Assembly (NCBI GenBank): GCA_035578905.1
Contig: JAQJVL010002588.1
Location: forward strand, 1-64,000
Reading direction: 5' to 3'
Origin: Stictocephala bisonia
Lineage: Eukaryota; Arthropoda; Insecta; Hemiptera; Membracidae
DNA length: 64,000 nucleotides
Shown here one piece after another: positions 47,600 through 58,142 of this stretch. Position 1 is the first letter of the stretch, and the number at the start of each line of letters is the position of its first letter. The position numbers and the translations under genes were made by a program. The notes beneath the pieces were generated by a model. It was given only the letters and a program-made list of their open reading frames with translations, was not told the DNA's origin and did not search any database.

Positions 47600-47860
47600 C
47601 ATCCCTCTATCCACCATCTGAGGAGGCGTCCGATGGGGGACTAATTAAACCCCACACGGATTTTTTTAATGTAATGGGCTCCTTCCCCGCCCATTACGGT
47701 GATAGCCAGCCAAACAACACGCTATCTCCCAGTTTGTTTTTGTATTTTTATTTTTTATGTTTTTTTTCCAAATGTAATCATAAGGTATATTTTTACTTGA
47801 TAAAGCCGTTCAATGGTATACCAACTTGCTTACATTAGGTTTTTAAACTTGCATAGACAT
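47600..47860 (+). repeat. duplicated hairpin unit, copy 2
   Basis: Second copy of the unit at 46,860. The stem is GTAATGGGC (47,671-47,679) with GCCCATTAC (47,689-47,697) across a 9-nt loop, so one A-T pair of copy 1 is a G-C pair here while the loops differ. The 84-codon ORF across it is not conserved in copy 1. Confidence 0.65.
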
Positions 47861-48506
47861 TTATTTGGATATCAAGGAAGTCATTAGGACTTGTCATTAG
47901 ATGACGTTGTCATCTAGGACCCAATACTACCCTATCCCATAACCATTCCGGAGGCATTCACTTTGAGTTGATCGCAATCACACTCCTCATGTAATCGCCA
48001 TCTAACTCATATCATAAGGTCTAACAGCTATATTCCACTTCTCATGGTCAGATTGTAGCACCTTCATTCACACAAGTCCACTTACCGTACCATTACAGTA
48101 CGCCAGGGCACAGTCACCATATTGGTCTATGACCACGCACGTAACGAATAATAGCACCCGGACTTATTCATCTCACACCAAGAGTTATGGTACAGAAGTA
48201 ATGTATGATAGTGGTCGAGGCTTGATTCAAACAAAATGAATGCTTTTAATATAAATTAAACTTTTTTATGTAGTTGGAAGTATATAATCTTTATATTATT
48301 AACAATAAAAAGCAAGCTGATATTTCGCCTTTGTGACACAAGCGATAAGATTGATGTGGTGAGCCACATCCTATAACAGTGCGGTTGTGCTCAAAGTATT
48401 ACTCGTAGACTTTGCAATTAAAACGTACATTAAAACTGCTAAAGGACCTGGTTTTTTAAATTTTTAAATGTACACAAAGTGAAATCTAACCAAACGGATA
48501 AGTTAT
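47861..48506. other. non-coding, inside the inverted repeat
   Basis: No ORF or known repeat. I looked here for the missing C-terminal end of the polymerase on the minus strand and found none. Confidence 0.5.
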
Positions 48507-49825
48507 GTGCAAATCTTCATATATACAAAAAACTGTCCAACATTACATTTTCAATATGGTACTGTGTTTAAGTTTAACCAAGATACTAAACTTTCAGAAC
48601 GTACCAATCTGCCAATTAACGTAATAGTGGAACTTTTACAGCTTTGCACTGAATGTAATCACTTTGAAATAAAAGATCAAATATACCGCCAGGATGATGG
48701 TAAGTCAATGGGTTCCCCACTATCACCTATTTTCGACAATATCTACATGGAAGAGTTTGAAGAACAAGCAATTGCTTCCTCAAATCTCAAACCTAAGGTT
48801 TGGCTTAGGTACGTGGACGACACATTTGTCTGCTGGAGTCACGGTGAACGAAATTTAGAAGAATTTTTAAAACACTTGAACAAGGTTTCACCCACAATTA
48901 AATTCACCATGGAAAAAGAAGTAAACAATAAATTATTATTTTTGGATGTAAATGGAGAAAAAACAAAACATGGCCTAAAAACATCAGTCTACAGAAAACA
49001 AACTCACACAGGCAAATACCTCCATTTCAATTGTAACCACCCATAAACCGTTAAAGAAGGCGTAATCTTCTCTCTCTTTAATAGGGCCCGAGCCATATGC
49101 TCAGACAAAACTAAACTAGATAATGAACTAAAAAATGTTCCCAAAGATCTAATAAACAATGGCTACCCTCAGTCTCTCATAAACAAATGCAAACAAATAA
49201 GAAAATGCAAACAAACACCCACTGACACAGAAAAGCCTAAGACATTCATGTCCATTCCATATACACCTAACCTTTCAGAAAAAATCAGACGCATAGCTAG
49301 GAAATACAAAATCAGAACATCATTCAACACACAAAACATATTAAGACAGTCTTTAACTAAAACTAAACCAAAGAATGAGGATCAATCCTCCAAAATGTAG
49401 TATATTGCATTACTTGTGAATGCAATAAAAAATACATAGGGGAAACAAAGAGACCACTGGAAGTTAGGCTAAAAGAACACAAAAATAACATTAAAAAGGA
49501 GACACTACACATTCTAAATTAGCTGAACATGCCTGGAACAATGAACACAGATTTAACTGGGATAACACTAAAATACTTCACAGGGAACCAAATTTTTTTA
49601 AACGTAATTTCATCGAAGGTGCCTTTATGAAACTAAATAACGATCAAGTAATCAGTCAAAGTAGCATAGAAGTTAGACCCTTGTGGGTTCCTTTACTTAA
49701 AAACACACTTGATAAAAAGTTCAATACACTCATGACATCATCTAACCAGAATCTTACACCAACTGCACCTACAACAATTAAACACCCCATGAGTCTACGT
49801 CCCCGTCTCCGTCCCTGTACCTGAG
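48507..49825 (+). pseudogene. Penelope-like element, 5'-truncated RT + GIY-YIG
   Basis: A second PLE, of a different lineage from the one at 29.7 kb. The open part (48,507-49,046) starts within the RT and has TNLPINVIVELLQLC, DGKSMGSPLSPIFDNIY and WLRYVDDTFVCWSHG with both catalytic aspartates, then LLFLDV and VYRKQTHTGKYL. After a stop the linker continues (ICSDKTKLDNELKNVPKDLI). Then VYCITCECNKKYIGETKRPL (about 49,410-49,470) and RLKEHK form the GIY-YIG endonuclease, followed by a frameshift near 49,500 and AEHAWNNEHRFNW, and a C-terminal tail to 49,824. Two stops and one shift interrupt the C-terminal half. The N-terminal RT region is missing. It sits in the 3' part of the polymerase gene, on the opposite strand. 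Confidence 0.88.
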
Positions 49826-50494
49826 TCACCGCATTTTTGGTGATCTCGGAGCGTACGTCCCTGACCTCGTCAGTCTGTGTGTCAGTCTGTGTATGGTTGT
49901 TGTGAAGTGTAGTGTGTATGTTTGTCTTGTCCCCGTGTTTTATCACCTTGGAGGGAACTTCGTAGACACTGCATTTGGATTGTATCATCCTTACTTCATG
50001 CCTGGGACGTCTAGACGCCATCGTCACCGCGGGTCGTAGGACTTCATAATTTTTGTAATATTTGATTGTTGTATTGTTTTATTCCTAATAATTGTTGTCT
50101 TTTCAGGTTAAAATGTAATTGTAATAGTAGTCTTAGTCCTTCCGAGTCATATATATCATTTTTGTGCATGTTGAATGTTATTTTAAATTAATATTGTTTT
50201 TCAGGTACCATATATTTATGATTAGTTAATGTAATCTTATTTTAGTCTGATTTGAATATTATTTTAACCCTAATTAAATGTGTTTTAACATTTTTTCGTT
50301 GATATCGTGAACTTGACAGCGCCTAATTGGTTATATTAATTTAACTCTGCTAACATTTTATATTTAGTATAAAATGATTTTGTTGTACCCCATTCTAGGA
50401 TCTAGATAAAAATGTAGATAATTATTAAAGTAGATAAGTTTATTAGTTTAAGAACGTAGTTTTATAACATGTTTGTGTGGATGTAATTTAGGTT
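49826..50494 (+). other. 3' region of the PLE
   Basis: No further coding. GT-rich at 49,850-49,950 and AT-rich afterwards, ending in the hammerhead-like hairpin. Probably 3' UTR or pLTR of the Penelope-like element. Confidence 0.45.
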
Positions 50495-50545
50495 TTAGCA
50501 CTTGAAAAGGTTTGGGTTTTACCAAATCGAAACGTCGTGATTGGT
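50495..50545 (+). ncRNA. degenerate hammerhead-like hairpin at PLE 3' end
   Basis: A perfect 7-bp stem II (GGTTTGG 50,509-50,515 with CCAAATC 50,522-50,528, one G-U) is followed by GAAACGTC (50,529-50,536). Just upstream, TTGAAAA stands where CUGANGA is required (two changes), flanked by a short stem I, CAC/GTG. The layout matches the better fold at 32,844, but the core substitutions should abolish cleavage. Confidence 0.4.
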
Positions 50546-50593
50546 AGTTTTCACGTAATGATGGCAAATGTCCAACTACCTTTGTCTCCCTCA

Positions 50594-51920
50594 TCAAATT
50601 AATTGTTCCAAAATATTAACCACAGTACCATATTGTATACAAACATCGGGAGTATAAACATTGTAAAAGAGGTAGTCTGTGTCAGTCATACAAAGTTTTA
50701 TGTTTTTCCCGTACTTTGTAATTGCCCAGTTGTAGTGAAAACTGTAAATTATTAATTTTGAAATTTCCAAGACAGTGAAACCAACATAGATAGGTCTGTT
50801 TAGGAAAATTGTTTGTTTTTTCAAAGCTAGCCCCACAATATCTTTATTGTACGCAAAGAAAGTCTTGAGTCTAGGACTTGCAGTCCACTTTATCAAATTG
50901 TTTTTCATTATTTACAAGTTTAAAATCAATGTGGGACCTAACATTTTCCAAATATTTACCATACGTAGCATTGTTCACTAGTTTAAAAAAGTCTTTTTCA
51001 AAATTATTATTAGCTTCTTTTCATTTTTCAGTATTAAAATCAATAAATGGGGCTAGCCAGGGGGACTGTGTAAAACTAAGTACTATGTGGATTTTAGACA
51101 GTACTAGTTCAGTTGAAGGTAAAGTTTCAAGTTACGATAATGTAACACATACTTGGTTTTGTCGGAGAGAGTAGTTAGTAATTTTTCAGTCTTGAGGGGT
51201 TTATAGTTCAGTTCGTCAAGTAGGGTTTTGGAGTATGGGGATAGCATGTCGTCTGTCACTATTTTTCAATCAGGGGCTAGTGGAAAGTCAGAATGTAAGT
51301 TGTGTAAGTGGTCAGGGTAGTGCAAGTCCACTTCTAAAATGTATCCAGTGTCAGAGTCATCGGGTACTTTTGTAAAGTCAATGTCTTGAAGGTCTATCCA
51401 CTTAAAGTTAGACTCTGGGAGTCTATCTGTCATATTTGTACTGTAAAAATTGTTACAGTCAGGGTAAAGTAGGTAGTTGGTGGGTTTTGTGTTGTCAAAG
51501 TAAGGCAAGTAGGTATTGTTGGCCTGGGCGTACTGGTTAGGTAATTATGGAGACACCACCCTTGATCCCAGACACAACAAACAGGTGCTGGTCTATGTAT
51601 GTAAGTAATTCAAGTTCTACGTCTATCATTTTTAACATGGAGTTCCATGCAAGTCTGGGGGCAGAGTAGATGTTACACGGGTCAATACCATAGTATGTCA
51701 TTCTAGTAGTTCTTAAATGTTCAAACACGTCGGGAAGTAATAGTACGTCAGTCAATAAGTACAAGTCATGGTACTGTTTCATAGTAGTAAGTTCAAAAGT
51801 AGTCCATACAGTTTGGGCATGTGTGTAGTCCTCGTCTAAAATAGGTGTTTGCGTTAGATCATTGTAGAACGCCTCCTTGGGAGGAAGTTGGGTTTCGTTA
51901 AATTTAGTTATGTCTGTCAT
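50594..51920 (-). pseudogene. family B DNA polymerase, polymerase domain
   Basis: C-terminal half of a protein-primed-type DNA polymerase, in pieces. 51,920-51,537 carries ETQLPPKEAFYNDL, YHDLYLLTDVLLLPDVFE and ELLTYIDQHLFVVSGIKGG. 51,508-51,266 has YLLYPDCNNFYS, the motif A aspartate with DxxxxY spacing, and DDSDTGYILEVDLHYP. About 51,000-50,940 reads FFKLVNNATYGK, motif B. 50,908-50,594 carries IYVGFTVLEISKL and CMTDTDYLFY, the DTD catalytic motif C. The text then breaks off about 20 residues after DTD where the Penelope-like element begins. Breaks include frame changes near 51,537, 51,250 and 50,900 and stops between. All catalytic motifs are still legible. Confidence 0.85.
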
Positions 51921-51926
51921 GTAAGT

Positions 51927-52874
51927 TTATGGAAAGACGCCTTTGCGTAGAAGTAAGTCAGTATTAGTCATACACTGCCCTAAAATTTTGAGTTTGGAAG
52001 CCCCGTCAGAAACTAAGTCGGATACAAGTGTATCCAAAGAAGCATTTAAGAATTGGAGTGAGTCCAAAAATCGTAAAGATTCAAAAGTAACTGAAATGTA
52101 CTGCTCACTAGTTGTAGCGATACATGATGGTTTTTCCTTTTTGAATTTGCCAAATTCCTGTATCAAGTGGTGGCAATCGTATCCTCGCAAGTTGTGGAAA
52201 AATACTGGAATGTGTTTAGGGACTTTATAGTTTATATTGCAAGAATTGTGGGCCGCTTCCAAGAACTCACCTGTTAGGTGGTTATGGTTAGCCACTTTGT
52301 CTCCATCTTAAGGTTTTAGACAAAGGTGACAAGTCGAAGCATTTTTGAAAACAGTTTTGTATTGTGGAGACATATTAATCGGAATTTTCTTTATTATTAA
52401 TTGGTAAGAGTTTCTCAGACTTTGCAATCAAACAATTTAAAATGGTATCTACAACATCGGGACCGCTGTAGACTTTGGGTTGTTTTACTGGTTTGCCATC
52501 ACTTTCAATAAATACATAGCAAAAGCCAGAAGGGACGTGATGAGCAGTGTTTGTGGTATGTGAAGTTGAGGGGTCATTCAGTGTAGTAGAGATAGGTACA
52601 ACAAAGGACTCAAAGTCACAGTAAATAGTAAATGGGATTTGTGAGTTAGAGTATAGTTCGTAAAGGACATGTATGTTTCGTCTACAGAAGGAAGTCTAGT
52701 ATTTTGTGCTCCGTGAGGTGAACACAAAGGTAAGTGATCAGTGAGTCGTAGTTGGGAAGAAAATCTGTGTAGACAATACTTACAATAGAAGGTAACACCG
52801 TCGTACTTAGTCAAGTGAGATAGCAGTCGGGACATTTCAGTGATCAAACAGTAGTGGGAAGTAGTCTCAGTAGT
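51927..52874 (-). pseudogene. family B DNA polymerase, exonuclease domain
   Basis: Upstream part of the same gene. 52,870-52,690 has HYCLITEMSRLLS and a C2H2-like finger, FYCKYCLHRFSSQLRLTDH. About 52,630 reads PFTIYCDFES, the exo I D-x-E motif of the 3'-5' proofreading exonuclease. 52,300-51,927 gives NHNHLTGEFLEAAHNSCN, HIPVFFHNLRGYDCHHLI (exo II, N...YD) and LLLRKGVFP. There are frame changes near 52,620 and 52,330 and a stop near 52,380. The order and motifs are those of Polinton/Maverick and related viral polymerases. Confidence 0.85.
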
Positions 52875-52885
52875 CCCCCACTATA

Positions 52886-53282
52886 TGTGTTTGGGTGGGC
52901 GGGTGGGTTAATGCCACTGTACGTGTATGGGTGGGTGGGTTAATGTCACTGTGCGTGTATGGGTGGGCGGGTGGGTTAATGCCACTGTACGTGTATGGGT
53001 GGGTGGGTCGGTTAATGCCACTGTACGTGTATGGGTGGGTGAGTCAATACCAATGTAAGTGTATGGGTGGGTTGGTCAATGCCACTGTACATGTATAGGT
53101 GGGTGGGTGGGTCAATGTCACTGTACGTGTATGTGTGGGTGTATTAATGCCACCGTACGTGTATGGGTGGGTGGGTCAATACCACTGTACGTGTATGGGT
53201 GGGTGGGTGGGTCAATACCACTGTACGTGTATGGGTGGGTGAGTCAATACCACTGTACGTGTATGGTAGGGTGGGTAAGTAC
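52886..53282 (+). repeat. G-rich minisatellite, 32+4n-bp unit
   Basis: About eleven units of the form GTGTATGGGTGGGTGGGT + CAATACCACTGTAC. Unit starts at 52,923, 52,955, 52,991, 53,027 and 53,059 give steps of 32 or 36 bp, because units differ by whole GGGT/GGGC blocks. Four closely spaced G3 runs in the longer units could form G-quadruplexes on this strand. It interrupts the polymerase coding sequence. Confidence 0.9.
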
Positions 53283-53314
53283 CACTGATAAGTTGCATAT
53301 TGGAACTCCTAACA

Positions 53315-53375
53315 TAGAACTTACCACGAACAATCCCACAACTCGTTGTCCCCAAGAGGCTGGTTATAAATATAT
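53315..53375. repeat. SINE-like scrap related to 18.5 kb
   Basis: CAATCCCACAACTCG then TTGTCCCCAAGAGGCTGG parallels CAATCTCCCAAACAG then TTGTCCCCAAGTAGCTGG at about 18,570-18,600. It lies between the minisatellite and the resumption of polymerase coding. Confidence 0.3.
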
Positions 53376-53399
53376 TTTTATTATACCTAACCTCACCTC

Positions 53400-54145
53400 A
53401 CCTATTATTAGCAGTAAGATTACGTGGTGAAGTCGGAACTTTTCTTTCGTTATTCTTAGGGGGTAAACCTTGCATTTATCAAATCCAAAGACGTTGACTG
53501 ACAAAGTGGGATTTTATTTTTCAAATTTATCTAAATCAGTAATTTTGACAGGGTACTCAATTCCAGACATGTTTAATTTAGATTTTAAGAGTTCATAATA
53601 ACTTACTCGCCTATGTTTATCGGGATACAACTGAGCAAGTTCAGATTAGAGGAAATTTACTGTCGTTATTTTTAATATTTACTATTCCGTGCATAGAGTT
53701 AGCAATTTTTTTAGGAGTGGGTACGTAAGAAGAGGCGTACAAGGGTTGGAATTTAAAATTACAAAGATATAGGCGTAAAACATTTTCAAGTACCCACCCA
53801 CTCCCTTGACTAACCCACTTAGCCATGCTTTCTAAAATTTTGTCGGTAGCTTCAGAGTATTGAATATCTATAGAGTTGGTAGATAACAAAGGTCGGGTTT
53901 TACCGTGAAAGAAGGGAGTTGTAGTCATTTTTTCGCTATTAACAATTTTGGAAAATTTAATTTGGACCGTTATGTACCATTTGACCCCCCGAGCCTGTTT
54001 AGGTGGTTATTTATTTTAGACATAATTTTGCTTTTATGTTCAGTCAGAACAGTAAGGAGATCGGAACCGTAAATATCAAATTGACGGGAAATGGTTACAA
54101 GGTTGCGGTTTATGGCAAATGATTCTATGGTTAGGTTAGAATATA
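53400..54145 (-). pseudogene. family B DNA polymerase, N-terminal region
   Basis: N-terminal part of the polymerase gene next to the right arm. The minus strand reads DIYGSDLLTVLTEHKSK and then NNHLNRLGG with KWY in a shifted frame (about 54,060-53,970). The open frame 53,928-53,641 has ATDKILESMAKWVSQGSGW and LYASSYVPTPKKIANS. Beyond it come HRRVSYYELLKSKLNMSGI, IEYPVKITDLDKFEK, a stop, then SVNVFGFDKCKVYPLRITKE, reaching HHVILLL at about 53,400. This N-terminal signature is shared by many polymerase genes of Polinton-type elements in arthropods and cnidarians. The true start is not defined; coding is visible from about 54,145. Confidence 0.82.
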
Positions 54146-54484
54146 ATTAAATTTACTTCGATAAAAAATTGATTAAAAATTAATTATTAAATCAAAGTAA
54201 AAAGGCAAGGATATTCAAATCTAGTTAATCAAATCAAACGTAAGGAATATTTATACTGTATACGGAACTTACTCTCGGTATATCACTTTCGAAATACCAT
54301 ACAGAGAATGGTGTCCAAAATATAAATTACAAGAATAAAGTTAAAGTATTTATGATGAGAATATTTGTATTTAATATCAAATATTATTACTGAATCAGTT
54401 AAATAATTGCAAGTAAACACACGTTTGATCGAACAGAGCACAAGAGTAAGAGTGAGACAGATTGAGAGGGGCAGTCTGTAAAGT
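54146..54484. other. non-coding between polymerase and right arm
   Basis: AT-rich, then a purine-rich GAGAGGGGAGGG stretch (about 54,460-54,512) at the arm edge. Promoter expected here but not recognised. Confidence 0.4.
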
Positions 54485-56930
54485 GGGGAGGGAGGGGAGA
54501 GGGGAAGGGAGGGGTGGGGGCAACTAATCCGAGCGTAGCATTTGGGTGCGCATGCACGTCAAGGTCAACCTTGAGTGTTGCGCGCCTGTCCAGACTTGAA
54601 ACCCCGATTACGTCATCCAGTGCAGTACTGTTTTAATAAATGTTCAGAAGGAACCATATACAAAATTAATTCATTGTACGAAGGAAAACATATAATACAA
54701 CTCTTATAATTTAAAAGACATTATGCAAATAAAAGACAACATACGAGATGTAAAGTAATGCTTGTAGTAACGGAAGCGGATGTGATAACAGCGATAAAAC
54801 CCGTCCAGAGTGCACCTATAAGAGGCAGTAAGTTAGATACGGTTAGTGATATGGTAGTGAATTAGTCCTTGAGTGTTGATAATTGTCGCTATAGTACAAA
54901 GGAAGGAATTTTTGAGGAAAGGAAGTGAGGCTAAGTGTGCTAGTTTCGTTATGTATAAGAGTGTAGGGGGACCGATGGGTCCTAATTAATGATAGGAACG
55001 TGGATAGGAAGTGAGGTAAGGGGGGAGTCCACAGAATTGATAATGAAAGTGACTGAAAGTTGCCGGGCATATGTATGAAGCTGGCCTATGTAAAGAGTAT
55101 GAGTACATGCACGCAAAGGTAGCCGAAGGTGGGAGAAAATAGGAAATTGTTATAGTACATGATGATAGTTAATGAAGGAACACACATGATACTAGGATGT
55201 AAAACTTGTGACCAATAACGGAAGTGGATGTGATAACAGCAATAAAGCCTGGCCACTGTACACCAGTATACTTTGTAAGTACAGTTAAATAATATTCAAA
55301 GTAATTTAGGTTGGATAGTCCGAAGATGGCTATGATTTCAAGGCATGAGGGCTCTAGGGTAAGAGCGTACGAAGTTATATGGAAGTTTGTTAAGTACGTT
55401 TGACTTGAGGATGCCGGGTGTGTTTGATACGAAGGTATCCATACGAAGTTAACCGGAAGTAGGTGGGAGGGGGTAGAAGTACCCTAAAGTTAACAGTGTA
55501 TTAAATAAGTAAATAATAGATGCCACTTAATTTTTAAATACAACGTGTATTGCAGGTTGCCTAGCGTAAGAGTGTTAAGTAGGGACTTGAGGATACCCAA
55601 TGATTAACCGTAATTAGATATTTTTAACGGAAGTATATGGGGGGGGGGGGACATTGGTAGGTAAGGATGTATGTTATACGTATAAAGGAAGCCGTATATG
55701 AGTGGGAGTACCCGAAGGTAAGAGCGCATGTTAACAGTTAGGTTAACAGTGTATTTATTAATTATTAATTAATTTAAATAGGTAGGTTAATAGTGTATGT
55801 GATAAATCAGCTAGCCAGATAAATAATACGAACACCTGTCAATTCGTAATGATCATTTAACTTTCATTAGTTTCTCTGTCGTTTATGACTTGTAATGAGC
55901 TGTCGTTAACTGCAATCAGATGCGCGTCAAAGTCAACCTTGAGTGTCGGGACAGGAAATCCACTAACATCTGGTCTGTTTAGTTGTGTTCTGGCACATAG
56001 AGTTTAAAATTGTTTTAGTGTATACATGACATATTGCATTTGTTATAGTGTATATATGAAATAGACCACAGAGTACAGCTGTTTAATGTAAAGTCCCCGC
56101 GCATGCGCGCCAGACCATCAGCCGATGCGTACGAAGGTAGCAGACGGTCGCTGGAAGTACCAGAAAGCATTTATTACAGTACATATATAAAAGGCCGCCA
56201 TATTTGAAAAAAGTGCATTTTAAATAGTATAACAAGGGAAAGACCACCATCTTGGGAAAAAGTGCATTTTAAATAGTATAACAAGGGAATTTGGAGGGAA
56301 CTTTGGGAATTCGTAGGGAAATTTAGGGAGGGAAAATTCCCACAGGGTTGGAAACACCGCGGTCCGGGCGCCATCTTGGGTTACGTGGCCGCTCTCGACC
56401 AATCAGAGGGAGTTAAATATATAATTAATTAAAAGTAGCGCCTTAATTTTCCGTGATACTACAGTGACCTGGATCTCGCTCCGTTACTTATTGGTTACTA
56501 AGAATGTTGGATAGCACAAATGTCAACAGGATTGGTAGGATTCAAGACATAGTATAATAATGTGGGATACGGGTTGGTGGGATATTAATGAGCAAGTTAA
56601 TGAGAAAAATGTAGTGAGCTCGAGACACTTGGTAGCCAAAAGCATTGAAAGTCCCCCTTAATAACTATTAAAATATCGTACTATATTTTAGAAATATACT
56701 ATATGAGGCTCTTATTTACTAAAAAATGTGTTATATTACAGGCACATTACCACTACTGTATTTATATTTTTATTCTTGTTAATTTAGCGTATATGGATTT
56801 GTTTGACGCTACAGTTTGTTAGCACTAAACGTTATACAAATAGAACTGTAAAGTTTCAAATTATATATTTATTGGCAATTTATAGTCTACTCACCGTTTG
56901 GAGTCATGAAATGGTTACTCTGTAGAAAAT
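54485..56930 (-). repeat. right inverted arm (about 2.45 kb)
   Basis: Reverse complement of the left arm, from GGGGCAACTAATC at the inner end to TGGTTACTCTGTAGAAAA at the outer end. The internal duplication of the left arm is mirrored (ATGTGATAACAGCGATAAAA at about 54,780 and ATGTGATAACAGCAATAAAG at about 55,228). No ORF of note. Confidence 0.9.
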
Positions 56931-57222
56931 AATATAAAGTTAAATATATAATTAATTAAAAGTAGCACCTTCATTTTCCGTGATACTACAGAGACATGGA
57001 TCTCGCTCTGTTACTTATTGGCTACTATTCTTTTATCCCTAATATATATGTTCGTCTTTAAAATGTATTTACGTTGATATGGTACATATATATGTACTAT
57101 ATAACAAATCTATATGCTATATCAATAGCTACCTGATCAATCACGCTCAACTCTTGATTGACCACCCACCTTCTTTTGTACTTAAAATAAGTTGCTATCC
57201 TATAATCATGTTTCAAAATTAA
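56931..57222. repeat. extra partial arm copy beyond the right arm
   Basis: 56,938-57,022 repeats 56,412-56,502 in the same orientation (AGTTAAATATATAATTAATT, then CCGTGATACTACAG). The rest of the interval is AT-rich with no gene. Confidence 0.7.
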
Positions 57223-57236
57223 AAACACACACACAT

Positions 57237-57294
<58 letters not shown>

Positions 57295-57296
57295 TT
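57223..57296. repeat. (AC)n(AT)n microsatellite
   Basis: ACACAC tract followed by about 20 AT units. Confidence 0.95.
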
Positions 57297-57399
57297 ATTT
57301 ATATTGTAAACCTTTGACGTTTACTTAACTGCAACTCGTTTGCATAAGATTCCCTCATAATACTAATAATAATAAAATAAAAATAAATATTATCAGTAA

Positions 57400-58142
57400 A
57401 AAAATGAGACAGAGGTTTTATTACAACAGGAAATGCGGTACAGGAAATGGAGTTGGTAAAATTTTAGTAGGGCATCCGGCAAGTGTTAACGAGAAAGCAA
57501 GGGATCGGATGTCAAGGAAGCATGGTCAGCACTGTACACACGATGACCAGAATAATAAAATTTGAGACTTACAAAAATTACGCCGATGAATGCTGATGCG
57601 ACGGAGATTCAGCAGAAGTTCAAATGTTCCGCCCAGCACGAAATCGGGCGTTTAGGGTGATCCGTAATAGGACGACGAATAATAATTGGTTCTTCCAAAA
57701 TTTTAGGCGTGTCCAGTGAGTAGCAGGGGGAATGAGTTACTAGGGAAGGAGTTGGGAAAAGAAAGGGGAGTCTGAGGAGATTTCGGCAGGAGAGAGGCCT
57801 TCAGGAAATTGACCAATAGGGAGGACCAGCACCTGGTGGTCCAACTACCTAGACCTCGTCAACCCGCCCTGCAGAGCAAACACGGGATGACCTAGAAGGA
57901 AGACTTGGAGCTACGGTCCAACCCCTTGCGAGATCAACCCCCGGAGGACTTCACGAGTGGCCAACCTGAACCTGAGGGACGACTGGACTTGCAGCCTATC
58001 TTGAGGACCAGAGAAAACACCCCTAAAGGCCTATAAGCAACTCCAGACCTAACCAGCCCACCTGACCCTGAGGGACAAGCGGACGCCGAATCCACTACGG
58101 CACGTGGACACCCCATACCTGCAGAAGACGAGTCCAGGGTTA
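57400..58142 (+). other. unidentified, possibly 3' end of a retroelement pol
   Basis: GC-richer from 57,700 to 58,130. A plus frame ending near 58,195 is rich in P, E, G and R (e.g. LRDQPPEDFTSGQPEPEGR), like the unconserved C-termini of gypsy pol proteins. Stops interrupt it upstream and no integrase motif is visible. The opposite strand also has a 60-codon ORF. Confidence 0.25.

Larger units (their letters stand above)
42857..56930. mobile_element. 14-kb Polinton-like element with 2.2-2.45-kb inverted ends
   Basis: Two inverted arms enclose 9.4 kb that contains a minus-strand family B DNA polymerase of the protein-primed type next to the right arm. That is the placement of polymerase B in Polinton/Maverick elements. 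The other Polinton hallmarks (retroviral-like integrase, packaging ATPase, cysteine protease, capsid proteins) are not detectable, and the left half is filled by a minisatellite, a duplicated non-coding unit and a nested Penelope-like element. The arms are longer than usual for Polintons, and their outer ends show no clear 6-bp duplication. An alternative is an inverted genomic duplication that happens to contain a polymerase relic. I rate the inverted structure as certain and the Polinton identity as probable. Confidence 0.65.

Noticed and set aside
51943..52230. 95-codon plus-strand ORF
   Set aside because: Shadow of the polymerase exonuclease domain on the minus strand.
52895..53430. ORFs of 67 and 123 codons (YGWVGG-type repeats)
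   Set aside because: Repeat-derived frames of the minisatellite, on the strand opposite to the polymerase.
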